From DASZGL01 sp035938875 (GTDB lineage: Bacteria > Chloroflexota > Dormibacteria > Aeolococcales > Aeolococcaceae): 32,334 nt of DNA. The position numbers and the translations under genes are program-made. The DNA lies in the NCBI GenBank assembly GCA_035938875.1, contig DASZGL010000127.1, forward strand, positions 1 to 32,334, given 5' to 3'. Shown piece by piece: positions 15,239 through 23,456 of this stretch; the first letter of the stretch is position 1; each line of letters begins with the position of its first letter. The notes below the pieces were generated by a model. The model saw only the letters and a program-made list of their open reading frames with translations. It made no database searches and had not been told where the DNA came from.

Positions 15239-17305
15239 CTACTGGTAGAAGAGGTGGTGCACGGCGATGGTCGGTGCCAGCAGGATGGCGATGATGTTCA
15301 TCACCTTGATCATCGGGTTGATCGCCGGTCCTGCGGTGTCCTTGCAGGGGTCGCCGACGGTGTCACCGGTGACCGCCGCGGCGTGGGTCGGCGTCCCCTT
15401 GCCCCCGTAGTGGCCGTCCTCGATGTACTTTTTGGCGTTGTCCCAGGCGCCGCCGCCCGTGGTCATCTGCAATGCCACGAAAAGCCCGACGACGATGGTG
15501 CCGAGCAGCATGGCACCGAGCGCCTCGGGCCCGAGGATGAAACCGACCGCGATCGGCGCCACAACGGGCAGCAGCCCGGGGATGATCATCTCGCGCTGCG
15601 CGGCCGCCGTGACCAGCGCGACGCAGCGCCCGTACTCCGGCTTGGCGGTGCCTTCCATGATCCCCGGGATCTCGCGGAACTGGCGTCGCACCTCGGTGAC
15701 CACACCACCCGCGGCGCGACCGACGGCGAGCATGCTCAGAGCACCGAAGAGGAAGGGCATGATCCCGCCGATGAACAGGCCCACGATGATGCGGTCGCTG
15801 GTCAGCTCGAAGCTGAAGGCCTTGCCGCCGTTGTGGTTCTTGAGCACGTCGGTGTAGCTGGCGAACAGGACCAGCGCCGCCAATCCCGCCGAGCCGATGG
15901 CGTATCCCTTGGTCACGGCTTTGGTGGTGTTGCCCACCGCGTCGAGGGGATCGGTGACGTTGCGCACCGACTCCGGCAGATCGGCCATCTCGGCGATGCC
16001 GCCGGCGTTGTCGGTGATCGGTCCGTAGGAGTCGATGGCGACGACGATGCCGGTCATGGAGAGCAGCGCGGTGGCGGCGATGCCGATGCCGTAGAGACCG
16101 GCGAGCGCAGCTGAAGCGAGGATGCCGATGCCGATGATCAGCACCGGGATGGCGGTTCCCTCCATGCCGATGGAGAGGCCGGCGATGATGTTGGTGGCGT
16201 GGCCCGTCTGCGATGCGGCGGCGATGGTCTTCACCGGCCAGAACTGTGAGCCGGTGAAGAACTCGGTGACCGCCACCAGCAGGATGGTGATGACAACACC
16301 GATCACCGCGCACCAGAACAGGTTGTACACCGAGTGGCCGAGCAGATCTCCCCCACCCGGCGTCTTGAACTCACCGTTGTGGTCGAGGATCGCTGTGGCT
16401 GCGTAGAACAGGGGCAGCGCGACCACGACTGACGCCACCAGGCCCTTGTAGAGCGCACCCATGATCCATTTGCCGCCGCCCATGCGGACGAAGAACGAAC
16501 CAACGATCGAGGCGAAGATGCCGATGCCGCCGAGGATCAGGGGATAGACGACATACGCCAATCGAGGTTCACCGGCGACGCGGAACAGCAGGCTGCCGAG
16601 CAGCATCGTCGCCACCATGGTCACCGCGTACGTCTCGAAGAGGTCGGCGGCCATGCCGGCGCAGTCGCCGACATTGTCGCCGACGTTGTCAGCGATGACC
16701 GCGGGATTGCGCGGATCGTCCTCGGGAATGCCCGCCTCGACCTTGCCGACGAGGTCGGCGCCGACGTCGGCGGCCTTGGTGTAGATGCCGCCGCCGAGGC
16801 GGGCGAAGACCGAGATAAGCGACGCGCCAAAAGCAAAACCGGTGAGCGCGTCGAAGTCCTTGAACAGCGCGTAGGCGACCACAACTCCGATAAGTCCGAA
16901 ACCGACGACGAAGAAACCGGTCACCGCCCCGCCGCGGAAGGCCATCTGCAGCGCCGGGTTGACGCCGCCGCGCGCGGCCTCGGCGGTGCGCAGGTTGGCT
17001 CGCACGGAAATGTTCATGCCGACATACCCGGCAGCGCCGCTGAGAACGGCGCCGATGACAAAGAGGATGCCGGTCTTCCAGCCCAGTGTCACTGCGAGGA
17101 AGATGGCGATGACCACACCGATTCCGGCGATGATCGAGTACTGCCGGTTGAGGTACGCAGAGGCGCCTTCCTGGATCGCCCTGGCGATCTCACGCATGCG
17201 ATCGTTGCCTTCCGGCTGACGCAGCACCCAGGCGATGAGCAGGACGGCGTAAACAAGAGCCAGGCCACCAGCGAGCCCGATGGGCACGAGCACGTTGAGC
17301 GTCAT
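15239..17305 (-). CDS. hppA: Membrane proton-pumping pyrophosphatase, K+-independent type
   Basis: HppA couples hydrolysis of pyrophosphate to proton export. The 688-residue protein has about sixteen TM helices and the substrate motifs DVGADLVGKVE (180-190), DDPRNPAVIADNVGDNVGDCAG (about 196-216) and the C-terminal DTVGDPCKDTAGPAINP. Lys462 in GNTTKAVTKGYAIGS is the residue that marks K+-independent proton pumps; K+-dependent ones have Ala there. The ATG at 17305 follows GAGG by about six bases; earlier codons in frame would put the promoter within the gene. A TACAAT promoter lies about 80 bases upstream. It heads a likely operon with the four-TM protein, the coiled-coil protein and scoAB. 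Confidence 0.97.
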   Translation of the reverse strand: MTLNVLVPIGLAGGLALVYAVLLIAWVLRQPEGNDRMREIARAIQEGASAYLNRQYSIIAGIGVVIAIFLAVTLGWKTGILFVIGAVLSGAAGYVGMNISVRANLRTAEAARGGVNPALQMAFRGGAVTGFFVVGFGLIGVVVAYALFKDFDALTGFAFGASLISVFARLGGGIYTKAADVGADLVGKVEAGIPEDDPRNPAVIADNVGDNVGDCAGMAADLFETYAVTMVATMLLGSLLFRVAGEPRLAYVVYPLILGGIGIFASIVGSFFVRMGGGKWIMGALYKGLVASVVVALPLFYAATAILDHNGEFKTPGGGDLLGHSVYNLFWCAVIGVVITILLVAVTEFFTGSQFWPVKTIAAASQTGHATNIIAGLSIGMEGTAIPVLIIGIGILASAALAGLYGIGIAATALLSMTGIVVAIDSYGPITDNAGGIAEMADLPESVRNVTDPLDAVGNTTKAVTKGYAIGSAGLAALVLFASYTDVLKNHNGGKAFSFELTSDRIIVGLFIGGIMPFLFGALSMLAVGRAAGGVVTEVRRQFREIPGIMEGTAKPEYGRCVALVTAAAQREMIIPGLLPVVAPIAVGFILGPEALGAMLLGTIVVGLFVALQMTTGGGAWDNAKKYIEDGHYGGKGTPTHAAAVTGDTVGDPCKDTAGPAINPMIKVMNIIAILLAPTIAVHHLFYQ

Positions 17306-17383
17306 GAACACCTCGCGCGACCAGCGGCGCCCCGCATCTCCTCCTCGGACGCGCGCCTCAATGGCCGTTTCTGGAACCGGGGG

Positions 17384-17412
17384 ATTGTAGCCCGAACCAC
17401 GGCCTTTGCCAG
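17384..17412 (-). promoter_or_regulatory. Sigma70-type promoter of hppA
   Basis: On the minus strand CTGGCA (17412-17407), a 17-base spacer and TACAAT (17389-17384) match -35 and -10 in four and five of six positions. Transcription would start near 17377, giving a leader of about 70 bases with a Shine-Dalgarno before the hppA ATG. The -35 sits next to the -10 of the divergent CinA-like gene. Confidence 0.65.
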
Positions 17413-17420
17413 GCCGCTGC

Positions 17421-17426
17421 GACAAT
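17421..17426 (+). promoter_or_regulatory. -10-like box of the CinA-like gene
   Basis: GACAAT ends six bases before the GTG at 17433, so the transcript would begin at or next to the start codon. The same hexamer stands before the LLM oxidoreductase start. No -35 is visible. Confidence 0.45.
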
Positions 17427-17432
17427 CGCCCG

Positions 17433-18221
17433 GTGCACGGGACGGTGATCATCGCCGTCGGCGACGAGCTGCTCGGTGGCTTCGTCCTCGACACCAACTC
17501 CCACTGGCTGGCCCAGCAGGTGCGCGATGCCGGCTTCGGTGCGCTTCACATCGAGGTGGTCGGCGACCAGGTCGACGCCATCGTCGCCGCCATCCATCGC
17601 GCCGCGTCCAACCCCAGGGCCGACCGGGTGCTGGTCTGCGGGGGCATCGGTCCGACCACCGACGACCGCACGCTGGAGGCGGTGGCCGCGGCGCTCGACC
17701 GCCGGCTCGAGGTCAACGAGGACGCCCTGGCTCACATCGAAGGCATCCTCCGTCGCATGGCCGACGCCGGCTGGGTGACGTCCTCCGAGGTCAGCGACGC
17801 CAACCGACGCATGACCAACGTCCCGTCGGACCCGGCGGCGGTGCTGTTCAACCGCCGGGGGATGGCGCCAGGACTGGTGTACGCGCTGCCCTCAGCGCCC
17901 GGCGGCGATGGAGAACGCTGGCTGGCTGTCCTCCCCGGCGTGCCTCGCGAGCTGAAGGCGCTCACAGTCGAGGAGCTGATCCCCGCCTACTTCCGCGGTG
18001 GCGTCGCCACGCACGTCGTCGAGGTGCGTTACCGCTTCGCCGTCGAGGCCGAGTTCTTCGAGCCGATGCGCACCCTCGAGCGGGAGTATCCCGACGTCAG
18101 TGTCGGCTCGTATCCGCAGACGGAGACACGCGAGCTCGTCATCCGGCTACGCGGCGCAGACGGCGAACGCGTCGCCGCAGCCGCAGCGATGCTGCGAGAG
18201 ATGCGTCCCGCGGCCGAATGA
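17433..18221 (+). CDS. CinA N-terminal-type (molybdopterin-binding fold) protein
   Basis: The 262-residue protein corresponds to the first half of CinA: a MoCF-fold domain with IIAVGDELLGGFVLDTNSHWLAQQ at the N-terminus and the GGIGPTTDD signature, followed by a linker domain with AVLFNRRGMAPGLVYALP and VLPGVPRELKAL. CinA proteins with this half hydrolyse or recycle damaged pyridine nucleotides; the C-terminal NMN-deamidase domain found in full-length CinA is absent here. The GTG at 17433 is chosen over a TTG at 17406 because the conserved HGTVIIAVGDELL begins there and a -10-like box lies six bases upstream. The stop is nine bases from the convergent cold-shock gene stop. Confidence 0.85.
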   Translation: MHGTVIIAVGDELLGGFVLDTNSHWLAQQVRDAGFGALHIEVVGDQVDAIVAAIHRAASNPRADRVLVCGGIGPTTDDRTLEAVAAALDRRLEVNEDALAHIEGILRRMADAGWVTSSEVSDANRRMTNVPSDPAAVLFNRRGMAPGLVYALPSAPGGDGERWLAVLPGVPRELKALTVEELIPAYFRGGVATHVVEVRYRFAVEAEFFEPMRTLEREYPDVSVGSYPQTETRELVIRLRGADGERVAAAAAMLREMRPAAE

Positions 18222-18230
18222 CCGCGCCGC

Positions 18231-18434
18231 TCAGCTCGCCTGCTTGAGGTTTCTGGCCCGCGGCCCCTTGGGGCTGTTGACCACCTCGAACGTCACTGCC
18301 TGCCCCTCCTCGAGAGAGTCGAAGTCGACAGTGGTGAGCTCGGTGCGATGGAAGAACACCTCGTTGCCATCGTCGCCACGGACGAATCCAAACCCACGGT
18401 CGTGAATGATCTTCTTGATGCGGCCTTCAGGCAT
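18231..18434 (-). CDS. Cold-shock domain protein (CspA family)
   Basis: A 67-residue single-domain nucleic-acid-binding protein with RNP1 RGFGFVR (13-19) and RNP2-like VFFHRTEL (26-33), the two single-strand binding motifs of the OB fold, and the closing VTFEVVNSPKGPRARNLK. RNP2 has FFHRT in place of the usual FVHFS. Such proteins act as RNA chaperones. The ATG at 18434 has GGAGG seven bases upstream. The length is exactly that of the family. Confidence 0.95.
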   Translation of the reverse strand: MPEGRIKKIIHDRGFGFVRGDDGNEVFFHRTELTTVDFDSLEEGQAVTFEVVNSPKGPRARNLKQAS

Positions 18435-18655
18435 GGTCGCAGCCTCCGGACATGCTGACGACGGGTCGCGGGCCCAAACCGGGACGCCGACCGCACTGGA
18501 GGGCTCTGCGCCAGCAGCAAAGCTCATGCGACGTCCGGTTGGAGGTGGACCGTCTCACCCGTGGGGGCGGGAGGGCGATCAACCGACCTGAGGATACCAG
18601 GGGTGCTCCAGGCGAGGTCGCCGGCCATCTGCGAGCGGGCGGTTAGGCGCGTGCG
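18435..18655 (-). other. Gene-free region upstream of the cold-shock gene
   Basis: The 221 bases between the glycosidase-like gene and the cold-shock gene hold no supported protein gene. On the minus strand a TATCCT preceded by TGG (about 18590-18600) could be an extended -10 for the cold-shock gene, giving a leader of about 150 bases, similar to the long 5' leaders of cold-shock mRNAs. The promoter is weak evidence. Confidence 0.4.
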
Positions 18656-19906
18656 TCAGGACCACTCGTTCGACTCTCGCTCGCGCCGCCAGGCAACTGC
18701 CAGGTCGCGGACCGACTCAGGGAGGTTGGCGTAGTAGGAGTCGACGTCGAGGCTCGCCGGCCAGGGATCAGCCAGCCGGCGGCTCGGCTCGCGGTTGGCA
18801 GCGGACGACCACGGCTCGGTGATCGGCTTGCGCCGCCCCTGGGTGTCGACCAGGCCCCACCGCGACATCGACGGTGCGCGGTCACAGGGCGGGGCTTCGA
18901 GCGTTCTCGGCCCGGTGTCTGTCCACGCCCCGGCGATGATTCCCGAGGTTCCGATCTCCTCGAGACGGGTCAGCAGATCGCTGGAATACCTTGCCGCAGC
19001 AGTGGGATCGAGCAGCGGTACATCCCACTGCAGCGCTTCGCTGCTGTCGGCGGGCGCCGGCGGTGCCTCCTCGTCGCCGTTGGCGATTCCCATCACCACC
19101 GCCAGCAGGGGGGCGCTGGTGTCCGCGTCCGATGCATGAGCAGCAAGACGTTGCGCCAGCTGCGCGACGAACACCGCCGGCCCCGCAGAGGTGACCGGTT
19201 CGCCGAGTGCCGACGACAGCTGGTGCGCCGAGCAGGCGATGGCGATGACATCGACGTACGGCGCAATCGCAGCAAGGCGCACACCACGAGCACTGAGCAC
19301 GTCGGCGGCGCCGAGAGTCAGCCAGCAGGCGTCCTGGTGGGCGCGCACGCGACCGGCCATCTCCGCCGTCCACGCCGCGAGTTGGGCGATGCGTCTCGGC
19401 CGGATCGTCGTCGCCGGGTCGTGGCCGAGGTCCCAGGCGGCGATAGCAGGGTGGTTGGCGAATGCCCCGAGCATGCCGTCGATCCAGCGTGTCGCCACCT
19501 CGAGCATGAGGGGATCGGTGTACAGGTCGCGCGGACCGCCGGTCACGACGTTACCGTCACATACGACACGAACTCCGCGACGCGGCCGGCGGCGATCGAC
19601 GGCGTACATGGGGAGCATTACGCTGTCGCCGAACGATTGCGCGAAGAGCACAGGGATCACCCCAAGCGACACCTCACGGGCGGCGTCGAGCAGCGTCTCC
19701 ATGTCGCGCAGCCGATAGCGGTTCACCTGCCGGTCGCTGGGCATGAAGGCGTCCCAGGCGAGATGCACGCGCACGGTGCCGATGCCGGACGCCCGCACGG
19801 CGGCGAGGTCGGCGGCGACCTGCGCCGGGGTGAACTCGTGCCACAGGTACAGCCCGGTGCTCGCCGGCCAGTAGTCGGCGGCGATGATCAGCTGCTCGGC
19901 GGTCAC
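18656..19906 (-). CDS. GH5-like TIM-barrel protein with degenerate catalytic residues
   Basis: This 416-residue protein follows the plan of GH5-type cellulase/mannanase barrels: an N-terminal ADYWPASTGLYLW, a first strand GIGTVRVHLAWDAFMPS, helix LLDAAREVSLGVIPVLF, NHPAIAAWDLGHDP (151-164), and late GIIAGAWTDTGPR and RWGLVDTQGRRKP. In active enzymes the acid/base lies in WDLGNEP; here Asn-Glu is His162-Asp163. The nucleophile strand, usually ending E-F-G, reads LLAVVMGIANG with Met272. It therefore looks like a pseudoenzyme. There is no signal peptide. The GTG start overlaps the stop of the enoyl-CoA hydratase gene (GTGA), an unexpected partner. Binding of a sugar or glycolipid is one idea, without direct support. 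Confidence 0.7.
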   Translation of the reverse strand: MTAEQLIIAADYWPASTGLYLWHEFTPAQVAADLAAVRASGIGTVRVHLAWDAFMPSDRQVNRYRLRDMETLLDAAREVSLGVIPVLFAQSFGDSVMLPMYAVDRRRPRRGVRVVCDGNVVTGGPRDLYTDPLMLEVATRWIDGMLGAFANHPAIAAWDLGHDPATTIRPRRIAQLAAWTAEMAGRVRAHQDACWLTLGAADVLSARGVRLAAIAPYVDVIAIACSAHQLSSALGEPVTSAGPAVFVAQLAQRLAAHASDADTSAPLLAVVMGIANGDEEAPPAPADSSEALQWDVPLLDPTAAARYSSDLLTRLEEIGTSGIIAGAWTDTGPRTLEAPPCDRAPSMSRWGLVDTQGRRKPITEPWSSAANREPSRRLADPWPASLDVDSYYANLPESVRDLAVAWRRERESNEWS

Positions 19907-20706
19907 CGTCCGGTGAAGTTGGGTTTGCGCTTCTCCAGAAACGCGCCCACGCCCTCGACGACGTCGCTGGAACCGAGCACGTCGATGAACCCCTTCTGCT
20001 CGCGCCGGAGACCCTCCTCGACCGAGGTGTCGAGCCCCTCGAGGAGAGCGACCTTGGCGGCTCCGACGGCACGCGTCGCCATGGCCGCGAGCTCGTGCGC
20101 CTTGGCGCGGACCGCGTCACCGAATTCGGCGGGTTGCAGCGCCGCGTCGACCAGACCGATGGCCAACGCCTCGGGGGCGCGCAGTCGTGTCCCCTCGACG
20201 ATCATATGCAGGCCGCGCCCCTTGCCCACCAGGCGGGGCAGGCGCTGGGTGCCGCCACCGCCGGGGATGAGACCCAGCGTGGTCTCGGTGAGCCCGATGG
20301 TGCTGCGCGAGTCGTCGATCATGTACCGGTAGTCGGCGCACAGGGCAAGCTCGCAGCCACCACCCAACGCATGCCCCTGGATGGCGGCGATGACCGGCTT
20401 GGGGACACGCTCGATGATGGCGAAGCGAAAGGCGAGGTTCTCCGCCGACTCCCACGCCGCCGAGCCGTCGGGAGCCGCAGCCGACATCATCTTGAGGTCG
20501 GCGCCGGCCATGAAGTAGCGGTCGATCGCGCTGGTGAGCACAACGGCCCGCACCGACGCGTCCTCACCGAGGGCGGTGAACTCCTCAGCCAGCTGATGGA
20601 TGAGCACCGGGGCGATGGCGTTGACGGGGGGCCGGTTCATCACCACCGTGGCCACCGCGCCGTCGCGCTCGACGCTGACGAATCGCTCATGCTCCGGCTG
20701 GGACAC
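19903..20706 (-). CDS. Enoyl-CoA hydratase/isomerase (crotonase family)
   Basis: Hydrates trans-2-enoyl-CoA to 3-hydroxyacyl-CoA in beta-oxidation-like pathways. The 267-residue protein has the oxyanion-hole motifs MAGADLKMM and GHALGGGCELALCADYR, with Glu119, and TETTLGLIPGGGGTQRLPRLVG, with Glu141; both catalytic glutamates of true hydratases are present. The GTG start at 20706 is 12 bases after the SDR stop, and the stop overlaps the glycosidase-like start. Substrate chain length is not readable. Confidence 0.92.
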   Translation of the reverse strand: MSQPEHERFVSVERDGAVATVVMNRPPVNAIAPVLIHQLAEEFTALGEDASVRAVVLTSAIDRYFMAGADLKMMSAAAPDGSAAWESAENLAFRFAIIERVPKPVIAAIQGHALGGGCELALCADYRYMIDDSRSTIGLTETTLGLIPGGGGTQRLPRLVGKGRGLHMIVEGTRLRAPEALAIGLVDAALQPAEFGDAVRAKAHELAAMATRAVGAAKVALLEGLDTSVEEGLRREQKGFIDVLGSSDVVEGVGAFLEKRKPNFTGR

Positions 20707-20718
20707 GATCGCCGCCGA

Positions 20719-21552
20719 TCAGAAGGTGAACAGGTCGATGCCGCCGGCGACGTGGATCACCTGCCCGGTGATGTAGCGAGCCTCGGGCGAACAGAGGAAG
20801 ACGATGGTGTGGGCAACGTCCTCGGGTTCGCCGGGAGCGCGCATCGCCGTGCGCAGCACCATGCGGTCGTTCATCTTGGCGTTGCCGACCTTGTACGCCT
20901 CACTGGCGATGATCCCCGGTGCAACGATGTTCGCGGTGATGCCGAAGCGCGCCCCCTCGAGCGCGATCGACCGCCCCAGGCCGATCACCGCCGCCTTGGT
21001 CGATGCGTAAGACGCCTGGCCGAAGCCCCCGAGTGTTCCTGCCACTGACGACATGTACACGATGCGTCCCCAACCCTGCTGCCGCATGTGATGGAATGCT
21101 GCCTTGGTGCAGTTGTAGGCGCCGGTGAGGTTGACGGTGACGTCTCGGTCCCAGAGCGCGTCGCTCTGGTTCTCGATCTGCGAGACATGGTCGAGCAATG
21201 ATGCGTTGTTCACCAGGATGTCCAGCGACCCGAACTGCTCGACCACAGAGTCGAACACCTGCTGCACCTGTTCGCGGTCGGTGACGTCCATCTTGATCGC
21301 CGCCGAGCGCCGCCCCATCGCCCGGATCTCGTCGCTGGTGCGCTCCGCGTAGACGACGTTCTGAGCGGTGAACAGCTGCGCCAGCGCCGACTGCGCCGCC
21401 TGCGCGGCCTGCTGGATGTTGGGATCCGACTCGATGAGGATGTCGGTGACCACCACGTCGGCTCCCGCCATGGCCAGCGCCAGGCAGTCCGCCCGGCCGA
21501 GGCCGCGCGATCCGCCGGTCACCAGGGCAACCTTCCCGGTCAAGTCAAACAC
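20719..21552 (-). CDS. Short-chain dehydrogenase/reductase with an insertion after strand 2
   Basis: A 277-residue NAD(P)-dependent SDR: TGGSRGLG at 13-20, NNAS at 115-118, and the catalytic Ser169, Tyr182 and Lys186 (MSSVAG and YASTK). An Asp in VTDI after strand 2 favours NAD. About 25 extra residues (41-75, ESDPNIQQAAQ to RTSDEI) are inserted after that strand compared with ordinary SDRs. In an acyl-CoA cluster it probably oxidises a 3-hydroxyacyl-CoA or reduces a ketone. GGAGG lies seven bases before the GTG at 21552, and a GATAAT box (21584-21579) could start a separate transcript. It is followed by the enoyl-CoA hydratase gene. Confidence 0.9.
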   Translation of the reverse strand: MFDLTGKVALVTGGSRGLGRADCLALAMAGADVVVTDILIESDPNIQQAAQAAQSALAQLFTAQNVVYAERTSDEIRAMGRRSAAIKMDVTDREQVQQVFDSVVEQFGSLDILVNNASLLDHVSQIENQSDALWDRDVTVNLTGAYNCTKAAFHHMRQQGWGRIVYMSSVAGTLGGFGQASYASTKAAVIGLGRSIALEGARFGITANIVAPGIIASEAYKVGNAKMNDRMVLRTAMRAPGEPEDVAHTIVFLCSPEARYITGQVIHVAGGIDLFTF

Positions 21553-21596
21553 GCGAGCGCCTCCACCACAGCCCGCCGATTATCCCCACAGGCTGT

Positions 21597-21611
21597 AGCC
21601 CGCGCCGGGCT
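21597..21611 (-). terminator. Short GC hairpin after the Ser-rich lipoprotein gene
   Basis: AGCCCG-GCG-CGGGCT on the minus strand is a perfect 6-bp stem that begins at the lipoprotein stop codon. There is no U-tract, so it may be a weak terminator or an mRNA-stability element. Confidence 0.35.
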
Positions 21612-22123
21612 CAGGTCGACGTTGACGAGCTGATGCCGCAGGAGTTCTTGAAGTAGTTGGTGATAGCGGTGTTCGCTGTGGTCACCGCCGAGGAGCTGAA
21701 CGACGAGAAGGCAGCCCCGATCTGCGCAAAGGTCGTCGCGCTCTGCACCTGGCTGTTGGCCTGGTCGATGGCGCTGCGCAGCGTGTGGAACGCGGACGCG
21801 ATCTCACCGGGAGCCGAGCTGTCGAGCTGGTCGATGACCTGGGCCTCGGTTGCGATGAGCTGCTTGAACGTGTTGACGTTCGGGGTCGCACCGGGAGCCG
21901 TCTGGAACGCCGCGCCCAGCTGGGCGAACTGGGAGATCACCGAGGCAACCTGGGTGCAGAAGGGGCCTCCCGCCACCGAGATCGACCCCGGTACCGAGGA
22001 CGACGACCCCGAGGAGACCGACCCGCCCGAGGACGAGGTCGACGTCGAGCTCCCACAGCCGCTCAGCGTGGCACCGCCGCCAACCAGGAGCAGGGCCCCG
22101 ACGATGATGGAAGAGCGATGCAC
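21611..22123 (-). CDS. Secreted lipoprotein, Ser-rich, unknown function
   Basis: The 170-residue protein has a short basic start (MHRSS), a hydrophobic core and the lipobox LSGC with the lipidated Cys23. A Ser/Gly-rich linker (about 24-52) leads to an all-helical domain with FCTQVASVISQFAQLGAAF and a second Cys near NSCGI, probably a disulfide pair. No enzyme motif. The GTG at 22123 is chosen because AGGAGG lies six to seven bases upstream and earlier in-frame codons give no signal peptide. It lies in the same direction inside the acyl-CoA cluster, after a strong hairpin; a substrate-binding or wall-linked role is possible. Confidence 0.8.
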   Translation of the reverse strand: MHRSSIIVGALLLVGGGATLSGCGSSTSTSSSGGSVSSGSSSSVPGSISVAGGPFCTQVASVISQFAQLGAAFQTAPGATPNVNTFKQLIATEAQVIDQLDSSAPGEIASAFHTLRSAIDQANSQVQSATTFAQIGAAFSSFSSSAVTTANTAITNYFKNSCGISSSTST

Positions 22124-22208
22124 TGGGCGACCTCCTCTTGCTCGTGGACCCGACGGATTGTGACAGGGGGTTGCGGTCTGCTGCCGCGGCTCCCGATCAG
22201 TCGCTGGT

Positions 22209-22227
22209 GTCCTGTCCAAGACAGGAC
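22209..22227 (-). terminator. Perfect 8-bp hairpin after the acyl-CoA dehydrogenase gene
   Basis: GTCCTGTC, a 3-base loop and GACAGGAC form a perfect stem directly after the acyl-CoA dehydrogenase stop (22229). No T-run follows, so it may attenuate rather than end the transcript, or protect the upstream message end. Confidence 0.5.
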
Positions 22228-22228
22228 G

Positions 22229-23443
22229 CTAGCTCGCCTTGAGAACCTTGGGCCGCTCGGCGGCGCGGCGCTCGCCGAGGATGTAGCGGCTGATCACCAG
22301 GCGCTGGATCTCCGCGGTCCCTTCCCAGATCTGATAGATCTTGGCGTCGCGCATGAATCGCTCGACGGGATACTCCTTGATGTAGCCGTAGCCGCCGAGG
22401 ATCTGTACGGCGTCGATCGTCACCTGCATGGCGATGTCACCGGCGAAGAGCTTGGCCATCGAACCTTCGGCGCGACTGAAGGGGATGCCGTTCTGCGACA
22501 TCCAGCCGGCGCGCCATGTGAGCAGCCGCGCGGCATCGACCAGGGTGGCCATGTCGGCGAGCTTGAAGGCGATCGCCTCATGCTTGGCGATAGGCTTGCC
22601 GAACTGCTCGCGCTCCAGCGCGTAACCGAGGGCGAACTCGTAGGCGGCGCGAGCGATACCGAGGGCTCCGGCGGCGATCGCCGGACGCGTCGCCTCGAGC
22701 ATGAGCATGGCGCCGACGGCTCCAGGCCCTGTGGAGTTGCCGTCCTTGTCGTAGCCGAGGCGCGCCTCCTCGGGGACGAAGCAGTCCTCGAAGATGACCT
22801 GGGCGGTGTGTGAGGCGCGCACGCCGAGCTTGCGCTCCTTGCGACCCTGGCGCATGCCCTCGTTGCCCTTGTCGATGACAAAGCCGGCGATCCCCGCGGG
22901 ACCGGCGGTCTTGTCGGTGGTGGCGAAGGCGACCTGGATGTCGGCGATCCCGCCGTTGGTGCAGAACTGCTTGGTGCCGTTGAGGACGTAGCCGCCGTCG
23001 ACCTTCCTGGCGGTGGTCTGCAGGGCCAGCGAATCGGAGCCGGAGTTGGGCTCGGTCAACCCCATCGCGGCAAGCCGCAGCTGCTTGGGGTCGCAGAGCA
23101 TGCCGATGTACTTCTCCTTCTGCTCCTCGGTGCCCATGGCGACGATCCCAGCGCCGGCGAGCCCGCTCGCCATGATCGACACCGCCATGCCCGCGTCACC
23201 CCAGGCCAGCTCCTCCTGGAGGATGAGCTCGGTGATGAAGTCGACGCCGCCACCGCCGTACTCGGTGGGAAACGCCGCGCTGGCGCCGATGCCGAGCTCG
23301 TGCGCCTTGCGCATCACCTCCCAGGGCGTCTCCTCGTGTTCGTCGTAGTGGTCGGCGACGGGACGCATCTCCTTTTCGGCGAATTCGTGGGCGAGGGCGC
23401 GGATCTCCTCCTGCTCCGGAGTCAGCGTGAAGTCGAGAGCCAT
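22229..23443 (-). CDS. Acyl-CoA dehydrogenase
   Basis: A 404-residue FAD enzyme that makes the 2,3-double bond in acyl-CoA. It shows LTEPNSGSDSLALQTTA (flavin/substrate motif), GRKERKLGVRASHTAQVIFEDCFVP, the YALEREQFGKPIAKHEA helix, QILGGYGYIKEYPVERFMRDA, and the catalytic base Glu374 in IWEGTAEIQRLVISRYIL, aligned with the MCAD/SCAD position. The ATG at 23443 lies 13 bases after the HadB-like stop with GAGG before it. Electrons would go to ETF. Substrate not readable. Confidence 0.95.
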   Translation of the reverse strand: MALDFTLTPEQEEIRALAHEFAEKEMRPVADHYDEHEETPWEVMRKAHELGIGASAAFPTEYGGGGVDFITELILQEELAWGDAGMAVSIMASGLAGAGIVAMGTEEQKEKYIGMLCDPKQLRLAAMGLTEPNSGSDSLALQTTARKVDGGYVLNGTKQFCTNGGIADIQVAFATTDKTAGPAGIAGFVIDKGNEGMRQGRKERKLGVRASHTAQVIFEDCFVPEEARLGYDKDGNSTGPGAVGAMLMLEATRPAIAAGALGIARAAYEFALGYALEREQFGKPIAKHEAIAFKLADMATLVDAARLLTWRAGWMSQNGIPFSRAEGSMAKLFAGDIAMQVTIDAVQILGGYGYIKEYPVERFMRDAKIYQIWEGTAEIQRLVISRYILGERRAAERPKVLKAS

Positions 23444-23456
23444 GTCAGTGGAGACC

